The notes beneath the pieces are model-generated. The model ran no database searches and was not told where the DNA came from. It was given only the letters and a program-made list of their open reading frames with translations. Below, piece after piece: positions 33,966-48,313 of a DNA stretch of 64,000 nt. Location of the stretch: assembly GCA_029931535.1 (NCBI GenBank), contig JAQPZY010000393.1, positions 62,001-126,000 of the forward strand, given 5' to 3'. The stretch's first letter is position 1; the number at the start of each line of letters is the position of its first letter. The stretch comes from Margaritifera margaritifera. Lineage: Eukaryota > Mollusca > Bivalvia > Unionida > Margaritiferidae. Position numbers and translations under genes: made by a program.

Positions 33966-36535
33966 TGCACATGCAGATCATATCCCGTCTATGTTTAGTC
34001 AACTTACACTGGCTTCTTTCCTGGACCAGCAACCTGCTGGTATATGCCTCCCAGACCTGTTTGGCGCCAACCGGACATTAAACCATGGCTTTGCAGATAG
34101 TAACGGAAAGTTTTCCTGCAATCCGCTTTTTTTCTGTTACTTAAGCATCGTAATGAATCGCTATAACCGTGTGTCCGTGGATACCTTTTCTGACATGTAT
34201 AAGTGGCTTGTAATTACAATATACAGGTTATTCATCATAAATAAGCAAGTATTGCCTGTGAGATAAAGTGAGGCAAATTTCCCGCCAACAAATATACCAC
34301 TGAGCTGATAGCGAGAAAACTAGTTTCATTGCCGGCAGTTGCTACACCTCGGTGAAGATGAGGCAAAACAAGTATTATGTCATCCAAGTTCGACAAAAGT
34401 TCTTTATGTCATTGTGATATTTATTTCCATCTCGCCAGTGACGTTACTGGTTCAGTGCAAACCATACAACGAAAACACAGAACTAAAATGTGATCTAATA
34501 AAGAAAATAAGTAGTTGTTAGTGTTCAAATATTTCTTATAGAATGCATTTGAGCTTAAATTAAAATGCATTATATAATTCTATACGTATATAGTTTCCAA
34601 TCACTTACCTAACTAAACTATTTTTAGAAGGTAACCTATACTAGTTTGATGGGCACGTATGGATAAAAGGGATCAAATCTCTGGTATTTGTCGAAATGAA
34701 GATATTAGCGTTCGTTGAAAGGTGCAGATACAGTTCGATATCTCACATGTATACGAAAAGATCATTCAAGATAACCTAATAAAAACATAATTAATGAACA
34801 TCGCTAATGATGGAAAAATATGAAAACCTTACAAACTACCTGAATAGCTAATAAACAAAGAATGACGACAATGCATTCTTTGTTGATAAACAAAAATGTT
34901 TAATTGTAAAACACACAAAATGTGAACACCATTTGTATAGCATGTGCTTTGTTATAATTTTTTTGGTCTTGTGCATCGGAGGCAAACAACGTGCAATCAG
35001 AAAAAGGCAAATAGCTATTGCGTCATAGGTAAACAATGTTGAATCAGGAATCTGTAAGGCTTTAGTAAAAGTTAACAGTAAATAAGATTCTTGTGATGAT
35101 CATACATTATTATTATTTAATTCTGCAAATTTATTCATCACTAATGACAGGTTTGAGGATAATTTATTTCCTTTATAAGTGTTTTGTATGCGCATTTATT
35201 TAATATATGTATTTGAAGTCTAAGATTTACTTGGCACGGATTTCATTTATTATATTATTGTTGCAGTCTTTACTAGGAATTTGTAAACTATCGAACATTT
35301 TAACTTAATGTAATCTTTTTTTTTATTTCGGTCTTGTTCTGAAAGGATGATACAAAGATCTAAGATGCAGTTTTCCATGGTCTACCGAGTTATAGTTAGA
35401 AATGTGAAACAGTTCTCAAATTGTTTGAAACAAATGTCCATGCTTTTTTCTCGTCTAATAATAAAAAGATCGCACTTTGTTCCTGACTTTCGTCTACAGT
35501 AGTTTCATCGTCATGAACCAATGCGATAGCAGATATAATAGGATGTTGTCTCGTAGAAATAGACCTCTCCCGTGGCTCCTTGAGATCCCCCTAAAACTAG
35601 GCTCTGGGAAAAGGAGTTAGCCTCGTCATGTCAGAACGTGGCTTTCCCAAAATGTGGAAATGTGAAGGGTGAAGAATGTTCCAACTAAATAATCAGATCT
35701 TCACGTTTTAGATTTTCAATAGATTACAGGCTTTGTACTGACGCTGAATCTTAACAATTTTCATCTCAACTGATAAGTCTGTTTGTCATTCAAATTGTCA
35801 TTATCTGTATATCCTATATTCCATGAGTCGTTTCTATGCTAGTTTCGGTCATCTATTTTACGCTTCTGAATTATTCTACACAATGTATGTTATTGTAGTG
35901 CACCGTGCACTTAAGAATTAAAATAGCCTTTGATGTTAAGTTAGTGTATGAGCCAAATTAGTTTTGAAATAGCATTTTTGTCACTATTTATGAATGAAAA
36001 GATAAACATTTTTTAGTTTAACTTTTCTTCATTTCTTTGTGAATTTTAACAGCATTCAGCGTATGTTTTCTTGTTAAGTGGTATTTTTTCCGCGCATTGT
36101 GACAGTGTCTCCCAAACCAAGGGTTGTTCTTAATTAGGTTGTTTTCATTTTTCGTGCCACTTTAGAACTTAGTAAACATTTATCAGCTGAATCAAGAAAT
36201 AATTTCGATATCATTGATAGTTTCCTTGTCGGTCTCGGTTTTATGTTCTTCTGCGCTCTGTATGCTTCTATGCAAAGCGTTAACTTTGTCGGTATACATA
36301 TGTTTAATAAAATGTCATTTCCGCTTTTCTTTAACGTGATTATATTATCATGCGAGTCTTTCCGATTCTATACAGTACTAGCAAATTGTAGTATAGTTGT
36401 AAGAAGCGATTGACTATCTGAATAGAGTGTGTCGAGTTCGTCCATATTAAAATTGTTAACATACCAAAGAGCTTTGACTGATACTAAGGAATTGTCAATG
36501 ACTGAGTAGTGTGATAATAGCGATTTTGTATTTTG
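31784..36535 (+). repeat. macrosatellite unit 3 (4,752 bp)
   Basis: Nearly identical to unit 2 over its first three quarters. The last quarter carries variants that unit 2 lacks but unit 4 shares: agatataatagg (about 35533), ttcatctcaac (about 35761), cttaagaatt (about 35912) and attatcatgcg (about 36345). Confidence 0.97.
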
Positions 36536-38717
36536 TTTCCCCGTTAAATTCTATCTGCGGGTTGAGTTTATAGTAAAACACCAGCATGTATTCAAAAGTC
36601 GCGGTACCATTATGTATGGATCAAAAAATTTCCATGAATGGTATACCGCCATAGTAAGTACTACGGTAGGAAATTTCAATGCAGACGTTGCATGCATATA
36701 TTTAGCACCAAACTGCTTCTCGCGCACCATGATTTTACTGCGGTTGAATCAACGAAAAGCACGATAATGCCAGAACCTGGTAAAAACATTCTGAAATTTA
36801 CAGCGGTGCAACGAAAAATGAAAGCACCGTATATGGGTATTGATGGCCACTTAATAATACAAAGAGTCGCCGCAGCATCAAAGGCGCCAATAAGCGTGAT
36901 TCCCAACAACATGGAAAAATTACATCACGTTTAGGCTTGGTCAAGCTGCAATTCATTGACTCACTGCAGTTTCTGAATTCCAAGCGTGTTAGCAAACCTT
37001 CCTGCGGGATCCAACGATCGATTCAAAATCACCAGTCAATATGGTTAAAGTTGATAACTAGAAAAGGAGTTTATCGCTACGAGTACATGAGTGGATGGGA
37101 CAAGTTTACTGAAACTCAGTTACTACCGATCGAGGCATTCTATTCTTTATTGTCTCGCGACGGTATTTCCGCGAACGACTATGAACATGCAAACAAAGTC
37201 TGGTCCGCATTCGAATACATGGGTGACTATCATGATCTGTGTTTGCGTACGGATTTACTTCTGCTCGCGGATTGTCTTTGAAATGTTTCATGATACAGCC
37301 ATGCGCGTATACAAACTTGACCCGGCGCACCACTTTTCGACACCGGTAATGGCTTGGGATGCACTTCTGTCAAAGACAAAAGTAGAACTGGAGCTTCTCA
37401 CGACATAGATCAATATTTATTTATTGAGAGTGGAATCAGTGGCGGTATTTCTATGGCGAGTCATCGCTACGCTAAAGCCAACAACCCAAACGTGGACGAA
37501 TTATGACTCCGCTGTCCCAAAGAGTCACATCATGTATTCATATAGTAAACAACTTGTATGACCGGCCAATGATGCAGTTCATGCCTGTTGGCGGGTTCGA
37601 ATGAGTCAATTCCACAACTGTGGATGTTAAGAAACAAGATAGTAAGAGCAATATCGGGTACTTTATTGAAAGTTGACCTAGAGTATCCGGATGAACTTCA
37701 CAAAGCTCATAACCATTATCCCCTAGCACCTGAAATGCTATCGGTGCCTCGCGAGTGGTTGTCCCCATATCAGTGTGGGATTGTAGACGAATCCAGAAGC
37801 AAGTTTACAAAATTTATAAAGCTAGTACTAAACAAAATGCAAAATCTCAGGCTGTATCTGCGTATATGCAAAATCCACCGGGTGCTTAGGTTTCGTAAGG
37901 GCCCATAGATTCAAATAATTACGGATCTGAGGACAAAGGCCTCCAACGAAAGACTTTTTAAAACTGTTGAACAATGCTGTATTCGGGAAAACAATGGAGA
38001 ATCTTCGGAAACGGATTTGCGTTGATTTTGTCCGTGACTAGAACAAGACATGCTTCGAAAGCTTATTGCTGACCCAGCATTCGAGTCACGGAAGATCTTC
38101 GATGGTGGACTTCTTGCCGTATACAGTAAAAATAAAAAATAAAAACTGAAACTGACAAAGTTTATCTGCGTTGGTGCCTCAGTGCTGGACTGATCTAAAC
38201 TGCTCATGTACGATCTTTATTATGATAAGCTCAAACCGCCTTAAGGCGACATCAAAATGCTGTACACTGAAACGGATTCGTTGTTGATGCATATTACTAC
38301 CAACCATGTTTAGATAGACATGAATGAGACGTTGATAGTAAATGAATTTGATACAAGCGAGTATCCGAAAGATCATCCATTGTTTAGTAACGAACATAAA
38401 AAAAATTGTTGGTAAGTTCAAAGATGAGTGCTCGGGTAAACCAATTGAGGAATACATGGGACTGCGCCCCAAAATGATCGTGGTTGGTGGCTCCAAAAAA
38501 ATCAAGATTGCGAAGGAGTTTCACGCGTGATTGTGCAAAAGGATCTTCGGCACTATATGTATGTGGAATGGTTTCGCGAGCCACGTATGTTCACACAATC
38601 TGATACGGTCAAAGAAACACCGGATTTGTCAGTATCGTTGCACTAAAGTAAGTTTTTCCCCGCTTTACACCAAACGGTGGATATTCCCCGACGGCATCAC
38701 TTCATCAAAGACACAAA
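36536..38717 (+). pseudogene. polymerase B fragment, unit 4
   Basis: CRRC at 36680, motif C at 38263, KRWIFPDGITS at about 38672. The segment after MEK reads LHHV, unlike units 1-3. The extra T near 38880 splits a reading frame downstream of the polymerase. Confidence 0.9.
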
Positions 38718-41288
38718 TGCACATGCAGATCATATCCCGTCTATGTTTAGTCAACTTACACTGGCTTCTTTCCTGGACCAGCAACCTGCTGGTATATGCC
38801 TCCCAGACCTGTTTGGCGCCAACCGGACATTAAACCATGGCTTTGCAGATAGTAACGGAAAGTTTTCCTGCAATCCGCTTTTTTTTCTGTTACTTAAGCA
38901 TCGTAATGAATCGCTATAACCGTGTGTCCGTGGATACCTTTTCTGACATGTATAAGTGGCTTGTAATTACAATATACAGGTTATTCATCATAAATAAGCA
39001 AGTATTGCCTGTGAGATAAAGTGAGGCAAATTTCCCGCCAACAAATATACCACTGAGCTGATAGCGAGAAAACTAGTTTCATTGCCGGCAGTTGCTACAC
39101 CTCGGTGAAGATGAGGCAAAACAAGTATTATGTCATCCAAGTTCGACAAAAGTTCTTTATGTCATTGTGATATTTATTTCCATCTCGCCAGTGACGTTAC
39201 TGGTTCAGTGCAAACCATACAACGAAAACACAGAACTAAAATGTGATCTAATAAAGAAAATAAGTAGTTGTTAGTGTTCAAATATTTCTTATAGAATGCA
39301 TTTGAGCTTAAATTAAAATGCATTATATAATTCTATACGTATATAGTTTCCAATCACTTACCTAACTAAACTATTTTTAGAAGGTAACCTATACTAGTTT
39401 GATGGGCACGTATGGATAAAAGGGATCAAATCTCTGGTATTTGTCGAAATGAAGATATTAGCGTTCGTTGAAAGGTGCAGATACAGTTCGATATCTCACA
39501 TGTATACGAAAAGATCATTCAAGATAACCTAATAAAAACATAATTAATGAACATCGCTAATGATGGAAAAATATGAAAACCTTACAAACTACCTGAATAG
39601 CTAATAAACAAAGAATGACGACAATGCATTCTTTGTTGATAAACAAAAATGTTTAATTGTAAAACACACAAAATGTGAACACCATTTGTATAGCATGTGC
39701 TTTGTTATAATTTTTTTGGTCTTGTGCATCGGAGGCAAACAACGTGCAATCAGAAAAAGGCAAATAGCTATTGCGTCATAGGTAAACAATGTTGAATCAG
39801 GAATCTGTAAGGCTTTAGTAAAAGTTAACAGTAAATAAGATTCTTGTGATGATCATACATTATTATTATTTAATTCTGCAAATTTATTCATCACTAATGA
39901 CAGGTTTGAGGATAATTTATTTCCTTTATAAGTGTTTTGTATGCGCATTTATTTAATATATGTATTTGAAGTCTAAGATTTACTTGGCACGGATTTCATT
40001 TATTATATTATTGTTGCAGTCTTTACTAGGAATTTGTAAACTATCGAACATTTTAACTTAATGTAATCTTTTTTTTTATTTCGGTCTTGTTCTGAAAGGA
40101 TGATACAAAGATCTAAGATGCAGTTTTCCATGGTCTACCGAGTTATAGTTAGAAATGTGAAACAGTTCTCAAATTGTTTGAAACAAATGTCCATGCTTTT
40201 TTCTCGTCTAATAATAAAAAGATCGCACTTTGTTCCTGACTTTCGTCTACAGTAGTTTCATCGTCATGAACCAATGCGATAGCAGATATAATAGGATGTT
40301 GTCTCGTAGAAATAGACCTCTCCCGTGGCTCCTTGAGATCCCCCTAAAACTAGGCTCTGGGAAAAGGAGTTAGCCTCGTCATGTCAGAACGTGGCTTTCC
40401 CAAAATGTGGAAATGTGAAGGGTGAAGAATGTTCCAACTAAATAATCAGATCTTCACGTTTTAGATTTTCAATAGATTACAGGCTTTGTACTGACGCTGA
40501 ATCTTAACAATTTTCATCTCAACTGATAAGTCTGTTTGTCATTCAAATTGTCATTATCTGTATATCCTATATTCCATGAGTCGTTTCTATGCTAGTTTCG
40601 GTCATCTATTTTACGCTTCTGAATTATTCTACACAATGTATGTTATTGTAGTGCACCGTGCACTTAAGAATTAAAATAGCCTTTGATGTTAAGTTAGTGT
40701 ATGAGCCAAATTAGTTTTGAAATAGCATTTTTGTCACTATTTATGAATGAAAAGATAAACATTTTTTAGTTTAACTTTTCTTCATTTCTTTGTGAATTTT
40801 AACAGCATTCAGCGTATGTTTTCTTGTTAAGTGGTATTTTTTCCGCGCATTGTGACAGTGTCTCCCAAACCAAGGGTTGTTCTTAATTAGGTTGTTTTCA
40901 TTTTTCGTGCCACTTTAGAACTTAGTAAACATTTATCAGCTGAATCAAGAAATAATTTCGATATCATTGATAGTTTCCTTGTCGGTCTCGGTTTTATGTT
41001 CTTCTGCGCTCTGTATGCTTCTATGCAAAGCGTTAACTTTGTCGGTATACATATGTTTAATAAAATGTCATTTCCGCTTTTCTTTAACGTGATTATATTA
41101 TCATGCGAGTCTTTCCGATTCTATACAGTACTAGCAAATTGTAGTATAGTTGTAAGAAGCGATTGACTATCTGAATAGAGTGTGTCGAGTTCGTCCATAT
41201 TAAAATTGTTAACATACCAAAGAGCTTTGACTGATACTAAGGAATTGTCAATGACTGAGTAGTGTGATAATAGCGATTTTGTATTTTG
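36536..41288 (+). repeat. macrosatellite unit 4 (4,753 bp), mosaic
   Basis: Carries the 39-bp and 11-bp deletions of units 2-3 but has tacatcac (about 36923), the state of units 5-8, instead of tacaaaac. One extra T at about 38880 explains the 1-bp length difference. Its 3' part has the same private variants as unit 3. Confidence 0.97.
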
Positions 41289-43510
41289 TTTCCCCGTTAA
41301 ATTCTATCTGCGGGTTGAGTTTATAGTAAAACACCAGCATGTATTCCGCGGCGAGCAGTAATCAGTGTGAAAAATGATGACAGTCAAAAGTCGCGGTACC
41401 ATTATGTATGGATCAAAAAATTTCCATGAATGGTATACCGCCATAGTAAGTACTACGGTAGGAAATTTCAATGCAGACGTTGCATGCATATATTTAGCAC
41501 CAAACTGCTTCTCGCGCACCATGATTTTACTGCGGTTGAATCAACGAAAAGCACGATAATGCCAGAACCTGGTAAAAACATTCTGAAATTTACAGCGGTG
41601 CAACGAAAAATGAAAGCACCGTATATGGGTATTGATGGCCACTTAATAATACAAAGAGTCGCCGCAGCATCAAAGGCGCCAATAAGCGTGATTCCCAACA
41701 ACATGGAAAAATTACATCACGTTTAGGCTTGGTCAAGCTGCAATTCATTGACTCACTGCAGTTTCTGAATTCCAAGCGTGTTAGCAAACCTTCCTGCGGG
41801 ATCCAACGATCGATTCAAAATCACCAGTCAATATGGTTAAAGTTGATAACTAGAAAAGGAGTTTATCGCTACGAGTACATGAGTGGATGGGACAAGTTTA
41901 CTGAAACTCAGTTACTACCGATCGAGGCATTCTATTCTTTATTGTCTCGCGACGGTATTTCCGCGAACGACTATGAACATGCAAACAAAGTCTGGTCCGC
42001 ATTCGAATAGATGGGTGACTATCATGATCTGTGTTTGCGTACGGATTTACTTCTGCTCGCGGATTGTCTTTGAAATGTTTCATGATACAGCCATGCGCGT
42101 ATACAAACTTGACCCGGCGCACCACTTTTCGACACCGGTAATGGCTTGGGATGCACTTCTGTCAAAGACAAAAGTAGAACTGAAGCTTCTCACGACATAG
42201 ATCAATATTTATTTATTGAGAGTGGAATCAGTGGCGGTATTTCTATGGCGAGTCATCGCTACGCTAAAGCCAACAACCCAAACGTGGACGAATTATGACT
42301 CCGCTGTCCCAAAGAGTCACATCATGTATTCATATAGTAAACAACTTGTATGACCGGCCAATGATGCAGTTCATGCCTGTTGGCGGGTTCGAATGAGTCA
42401 ATTCCACAACTGTGGATGTTAAGAAACAAGATAGTAAGAGCAATATCGGGTACTTTATTGAAAGTTGACCTAGAGTATCCGGATGAACTTCACAAAGCTC
42501 ATAACCATTATCCCCTAGCACCTGAAATGCTATCGGTGCCTCGCGAGTGGTTGTCCCCATATCAGTGTGGGATTGTAGACGAATCCAGAAGCAAGTTTAC
42601 AAAATGTATAAAGCTAGTACTAAACAAAATGCAAAATCTCAGACTGTATCTGCGTATATGCAAAATCCACCGGGTGCTTAGGTTTCGTAAGGGCCCATAG
42701 ATTCAAATAATTACGGATCTGAGGACAAAGGCCTCCAACGAAAGACTTTTTTAAAACTGTTGAACAATGCTGTATTCGGGAAAACAATGGAGAATCTTCG
42801 GAAACGGATTTGCGTTGATTTTGTCCGTGACTAGAACAAGACATGCTTCGAAAGCTTATTGCTGACCCAGCATTCGAGTCACGGAAGATCTTCGATGGTG
42901 GACTTCTTGCCGTATACAGTAAAAATAAAAAATAAAAACTGAAACTGACAAAGCTTATCTGCGTTGGTGCCTCAGTGCTGGACTGATCTAAACTGCTCAT
43001 GTACGATCTTTATTATGATAAGCTCAAACCGCCTTAAGGCGACATCAAAATGCTGTACACTGAAACGGATTCGTTGTTGATGCATATTACTACCAACCAT
43101 GTTTAGATAGACATGAATGAGACGTTGATAGTAAATGAATTTGATACAAGCGAGTATCCGAAAGATCATCCATTGTTTAGTAACGAACATAAAAAAAATT
43201 GTTGGTAAGTTCAAAGATGAGTGCTCGGGTAAACCAATTGAGGAATACATGGGACTACGCCCCAAAATGATCGTGGTTGGTGGCTCCAAAAAAATCAAGA
43301 TTGCGAAGGAGTTTCACGCGTGATTGTGCAAAAGGATCTTCGGCACTATATGTATGTGGAATGGTTTCGCGAGCCACGTATGTTCACACAATCTGATACG
43401 GTCAAAGAAACACCGGATTTGTCAGTATCGTTGCACTAAAGTAAGTTTTTCCCCGCTTTACACCAAACGGTGGATATTCCCCGACGGCATCACTTCATCA
43501 AAGACACAAA
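41289..43510 (+). pseudogene. polymerase B fragment, unit 5, with an added stop
   Basis: CRRC at 41472, motif C at 43056, KRWIFPDGITS at about 43465. A Tyr codon in the exonuclease region has become TAG (SAFE then stop, at 42008-42010), a lesion absent from units 1-4. Another change turns VELELL into VELKLL. Confidence 0.9.
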
Positions 43511-46091
43511 TGCACATGCAGATCATATCCCGTCTATGTTTAGTCAACTTACACTGGCTTCTTTCCTGGACCAGCAACCTGCTGGTATATGCCTCCCAGA
43601 CCTGTTTGGCGCCAACCGGACATTAAACCATGGCTTTGCAGATAGTAACGGAAAGTTTTCCTGCAATCCGCTTTTTTTCTGTTACTTAAGCATCGTAATG
43701 AATCGCTATAACCGTGTGTCCGTGGATACCTTTTCTGACATGTATAAGTGGCTTGTAATTACAACATACAGGTTATTCATCATAAATAAGCAAGTATTGC
43801 CTGTGAGATAAAGTGAGGCAAATTTCCCGCCAACAAATATACCACTGAGCTGATAGAGGTACTACAGCGAGAAAACTAGTTTCATTGCCGGCAGTTGCTA
43901 CACCTCGGTGAAGATGAGGCAAAACAAGTATTATGTCATCCAAGTTCGACAAAAGTTCTTTATGTCATTGTGATATTTATTTCCATCTCGCCAGTGACGT
44001 TACTGGTTCAGTGCAAACCATACAACGAAAACACAGAACTAAAATGTGATCTAATAAAGAAAATAAGTAGTTGTTAGTGTTCAAATATTTCTTATAGAAT
44101 GCATTTGAGCTTAAATTAAAATGCATTATATAATTCTATACGTATATAGTTTCCAATCACTTACCTAACTAAACTATTTTTAGAAGGTAACCTATACTAG
44201 TTTGATGGGCACGTATGGATAAAAGGGATCAAATCTCTGGTATTTGTCGAAATGAAGATATTAGCGTTCGTTGAAAGGTGCAGATACAGTTCGATATCTC
44301 ACATGTATACGAAAAGATCATTCAAGATAACCTAATAAAAACATAATTAATGAACATCGCTAATGATGGAAAAATATGAAAACCTTACAAACTACCTGAA
44401 TAGCTAATAAACAAAGAATGACGACAATGCATTCTTTGTTGATAAACAAAAATGTTTAATTGTAAAACACACAAAATGTGAACACCATTTGTATAGCATG
44501 TGCTTTGTTATAATTTTTTTGGTCTTGTGCATCGGAGGCAAACAACGTGCAATCAGAAAAAGGCCAATAGCTATTGTGTCATAGTTAAACAATGTTGAAT
44601 CAGGAATCTGTAAGGCTTTAGTAAAAGTTAACAGTAAATAAGATTCTTGTGATGATCATACATTATTATTATTTAATTCTGCAAATTTATTCATCACTAA
44701 TGACAGGTTTGAGGATAATTTATTTCCTTTATAAGTGTTTTGTATGCGCATTTATTTAATATATGTATTTGAAGTCTAAGATTTACTTGGCACGGATTTC
44801 ATTTATTATATTATAGTTGCAGTCTTTACTAGGAATTTGTAAACTATCGAACATTTTAACTTAATGTAATCTTTTTTTTTATTTCGGTCTTGTTCTGAAA
44901 GGATGATACAAAGATCTAAGATGCAGTTTTCCATGGTCTACCGAGTTATAGTTAGAAATGTGAAACAGTTCTCAAATTGTTTGAAACAAATGTCCATGCT
45001 TTTTTCTCGTCTAATAATAAAAAGATCGCACTTTGTTCCTGACTTTCGTCTACAGTAGTTTCATCGTCATGAACCAATGCGATAGCAGACATAATAGGAT
45101 GTTGTCTCGTAGAAATAGACCTCTCCCGTGGCTCCTTGAGATCCCCCCAAAACTAGGCTCTGGGAAAAGGAGTTAGCCTCGTCATGTTAGAACGTTTCTT
45201 TCCCAAAATGTGGAAATGTGAAGGGTGAAGAATGTTCCAACTAAATAATCAGATCTTCACGTTTTAGATTTTCAATAGATTACAGGCTTTGTACTGACGC
45301 TGAATCTTAACAATTTTCAACTCAGCTGATAAGTCTGTTTGTCATTCAAATTGTCATTATCTGTATATCCTATATTCCATGAGTCGTTTCTATGCTAGTT
45401 TCGGTCATCTATTTTACGCTTCTGAATTATTCTACACAATGTATGTTATTGTAGTGCACCGTGCACTTAAGTATTAAAATAGCCTTTGATGTTAAGTTAG
45501 TGTATGAGCCAAATTAGTTTTGAAATAGCATTTTTGTCACTATTTATGAATGAAAAGATAAACATTTTTTAGTTTAACTTTTCTTCATTTCATTGTGAAT
45601 TTTAACAGCATTCAGCGTATGTTTTCTTGTTAAGTGGTATTTTTTCCGCGCATTGTGACAGTGTCTCCCAAACCAAGGGTTGTTCTTAATTAGGTTGTTT
45701 TCATTTTTCGTGCCACTTTAGAACTTAGTAAACATTTATCAGCTGAATCAAGAAATAATTTCGATATCATTGATAGTTTCCTTGTCGGTCTCGGTTTTAT
45801 GTTCTTCTGCGCTCTGTATGCTTCTATGCAAAGCGTTAACTTTGTCGGTATACATATGTTTAATAAAATGTCATTTCCGCTTTTCTTTAACGTGATTATA
45901 TTATCATGCGAGTCTTTCCGATTCTATACAGTACTAGCAAATTGTAGTATAGTTGTAAGAAGCGATTGACTATCTGAATAGAGTGTGTCGAGTTCGTCCA
46001 TATTAAAATTGTTAACATACCAAAGAGCTTTGACTGATACTAAGGAATTGTCAATGACTGAGTAGTGTGATAATAGCGATTTTGTATTTTG
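41289..46091 (+). repeat. macrosatellite unit 5 (4,803 bp)
   Basis: Both deletions of units 2-4 are absent, so the 39-bp and 11-bp segments are present. It has a six-T run and aatgtataaagc. New shared states appear here and persist in units 6-7: gttagaacgtttc (about 45187), ctcagctgat (about 45323) and a fully C-run atcccccc (about 45140). The unit 3-4 state attatcatgcg is still present (about 45901). Confidence 0.97.
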
Positions 46092-48313
46092 TTTCCCCGT
46101 TAAATTCTATCTGCGGGTTGAGTTTATAGTAAAACACCAGCATGTATTCCGCGGCGAGCAGTAATCAGTGTGAAAAATGATGACAGTCAAAAGTCGCGGT
46201 ACCATTATGTATGGATCAAAAAATTTCCATGAATGGTATACCGCCATAGTAAGTACTACGGTAGGAAATTTCAATGCAGACGTTGCATGCATATATTTAG
46301 CACCAAACTGCTTCTCGCGCACCATGATTTTACTGCGGTTGAATCAACGAAAAGCACGATAATGCCAGAACCTGGTAAAAACATTCTGAAATTTACAGCG
46401 GTGCAACGAAAAATGAAAGCACCGTATATGGGTATTGATGGCCACTTAATAATACAAAGAGTCGCCGCAGCATCAAAGGCGCCAATAAGCGTGATTCCCA
46501 ACAACATGGAAAAATTACATCACGTTTAGGCTTGGTCAAGCTGCAATTCATTGACTCACTGCAGTTTCTGAATTCCAAGCGTGTTAGCAAACCTTCCTGC
46601 GGGATCCAACGATCGATTCAAAATCACCAGTCAATATGGTTAAAGTTGATAACTAGAAAAGGAGTTTATCGCTACGAGTACATGAGTGGATGGGACAAGT
46701 TTACTGAAACTCAGTTACTACCGATCGAGGCATTCTATTCTTTATTGTCTCGCGACGGTATTTCCGCGAACGACTATGAACATGCAAACAAAGTCTGGTC
46801 CGCATTCGAATAGATGGGTGACTATCATGATCTGTGTTTGCGTACGGATTTACTTCTGCTCGCGGATTGTCTTTGAAATGTTTCATGATACAGCCATGCG
46901 CGTATACAAACTTGACCCGGCGCACCACTTTTCGACACCGGTAATGGCTTGGGATGCACTTCTGTCAAAGACAAAAGTAGAACTGAAGCTTCTCACGACA
47001 TAGATCAATATTTATTTATTGAGAGTGGAATCAGTGGCGGTATTTCTATGGCGAGTCATCGCTACGCTAAAGCCAACAACCCAAACGTGGACGAATTATG
47101 ACTCCGCTGTCCCAAAGAGTCACATCATGTATTCATATAGTAAACAACTTGTATGACCGGCCAATGATGCAGTTCATGCCTGTTGGCGGGTTCGAATGAG
47201 TCAATTCCACAACTGTGGATGTTAAGAAACAAGATAGTAAGAGCAATATCGGGTACTTTATTGAAAGTTGACCTAGAGTATCCGGATGAACTTCACAAAG
47301 CTCATAACCATTATCCCCTAGCACCTGAAATGCTATCGGTGCCTCGCGAGTGGTTGTCCCCATATCAGTGTGGGATTGTAGACGAATCCAGAAGCAAGTT
47401 TACAAAATGTATAAAGCTAGTACTAAACAAAATGCAAAATCTCAGACTGTATCTGCGTATATGCAAAATCCACCGGGTGCTTAGGTTTCGTAAGGGCCCA
47501 TAGATTCAAATAATTACGGATCTGAGGACAAAGGCCTCCAACGAAAGACTTTTTTAAAACTGTTGAACAATGCTGTATTCGGGAAAACAATGGAGAATCT
47601 TCGGAAACGGATTTGCGTTGATTTTGTCCGTGACTAGAACAAGACATGCTTCGAAAGCTTATTGCTGACCCAGCATTCGAGTCACGGAAGATCTTCGATG
47701 GTGGACTTCTTGCCGTATACAGTAAAAATAAAAAATAAAAACTGAAACTGACAAAGCTTATCTGCGTTGGTGCCTCAGTGCTGGACTGATCTAAACTGCT
47801 CATGTACGATCTTTATTATGATAAGCTCAAACCGCCTTAAGGCGACATCAAAATGCTGTACACTGAAACGGATTCGTTGTTGATGCATATTACTACCAAC
47901 CATGTTTAGATAGACATGAATGAGACGTTGATAGTAAATGAATTTAATACAAGCGAGTATCCGAAAGATCATCCATTGTTTAGTAACGAACATAAAAAAA
48001 ATTGTTGGTAAGTTCAAAGATGAGTGCTCGGGTAAACCAATTGAGGAATACATGGGACTACGCCCCAAAATGATCGTGGTTGGTGGCTCCAAAAAAATCA
48101 AGATTGCGAAGGAGTTTCACGCGTGATTGTGCAAAAGGATCTTCGGCACTATATGTATGTGGAATGGTTTCGCGAGCCACGTATGTTCACACAATCTGAT
48201 ACGGTCAAAGAAACACCGGATTTGTCAGTATCGTTGCACTAAAGTAAGTTTTTCCCCGCTTTACACCAAACGGTGGATATTCCCCGACGGCATCACTTCA
48301 TCAAAGACACAAA
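46092..48313 (+). pseudogene. polymerase B fragment, unit 6
   Basis: CRRC at 46275, motif C at 47859, KRWIFPDGITS at about 48268. The exonuclease-region TAG is at 46811-46813. Confidence 0.9.
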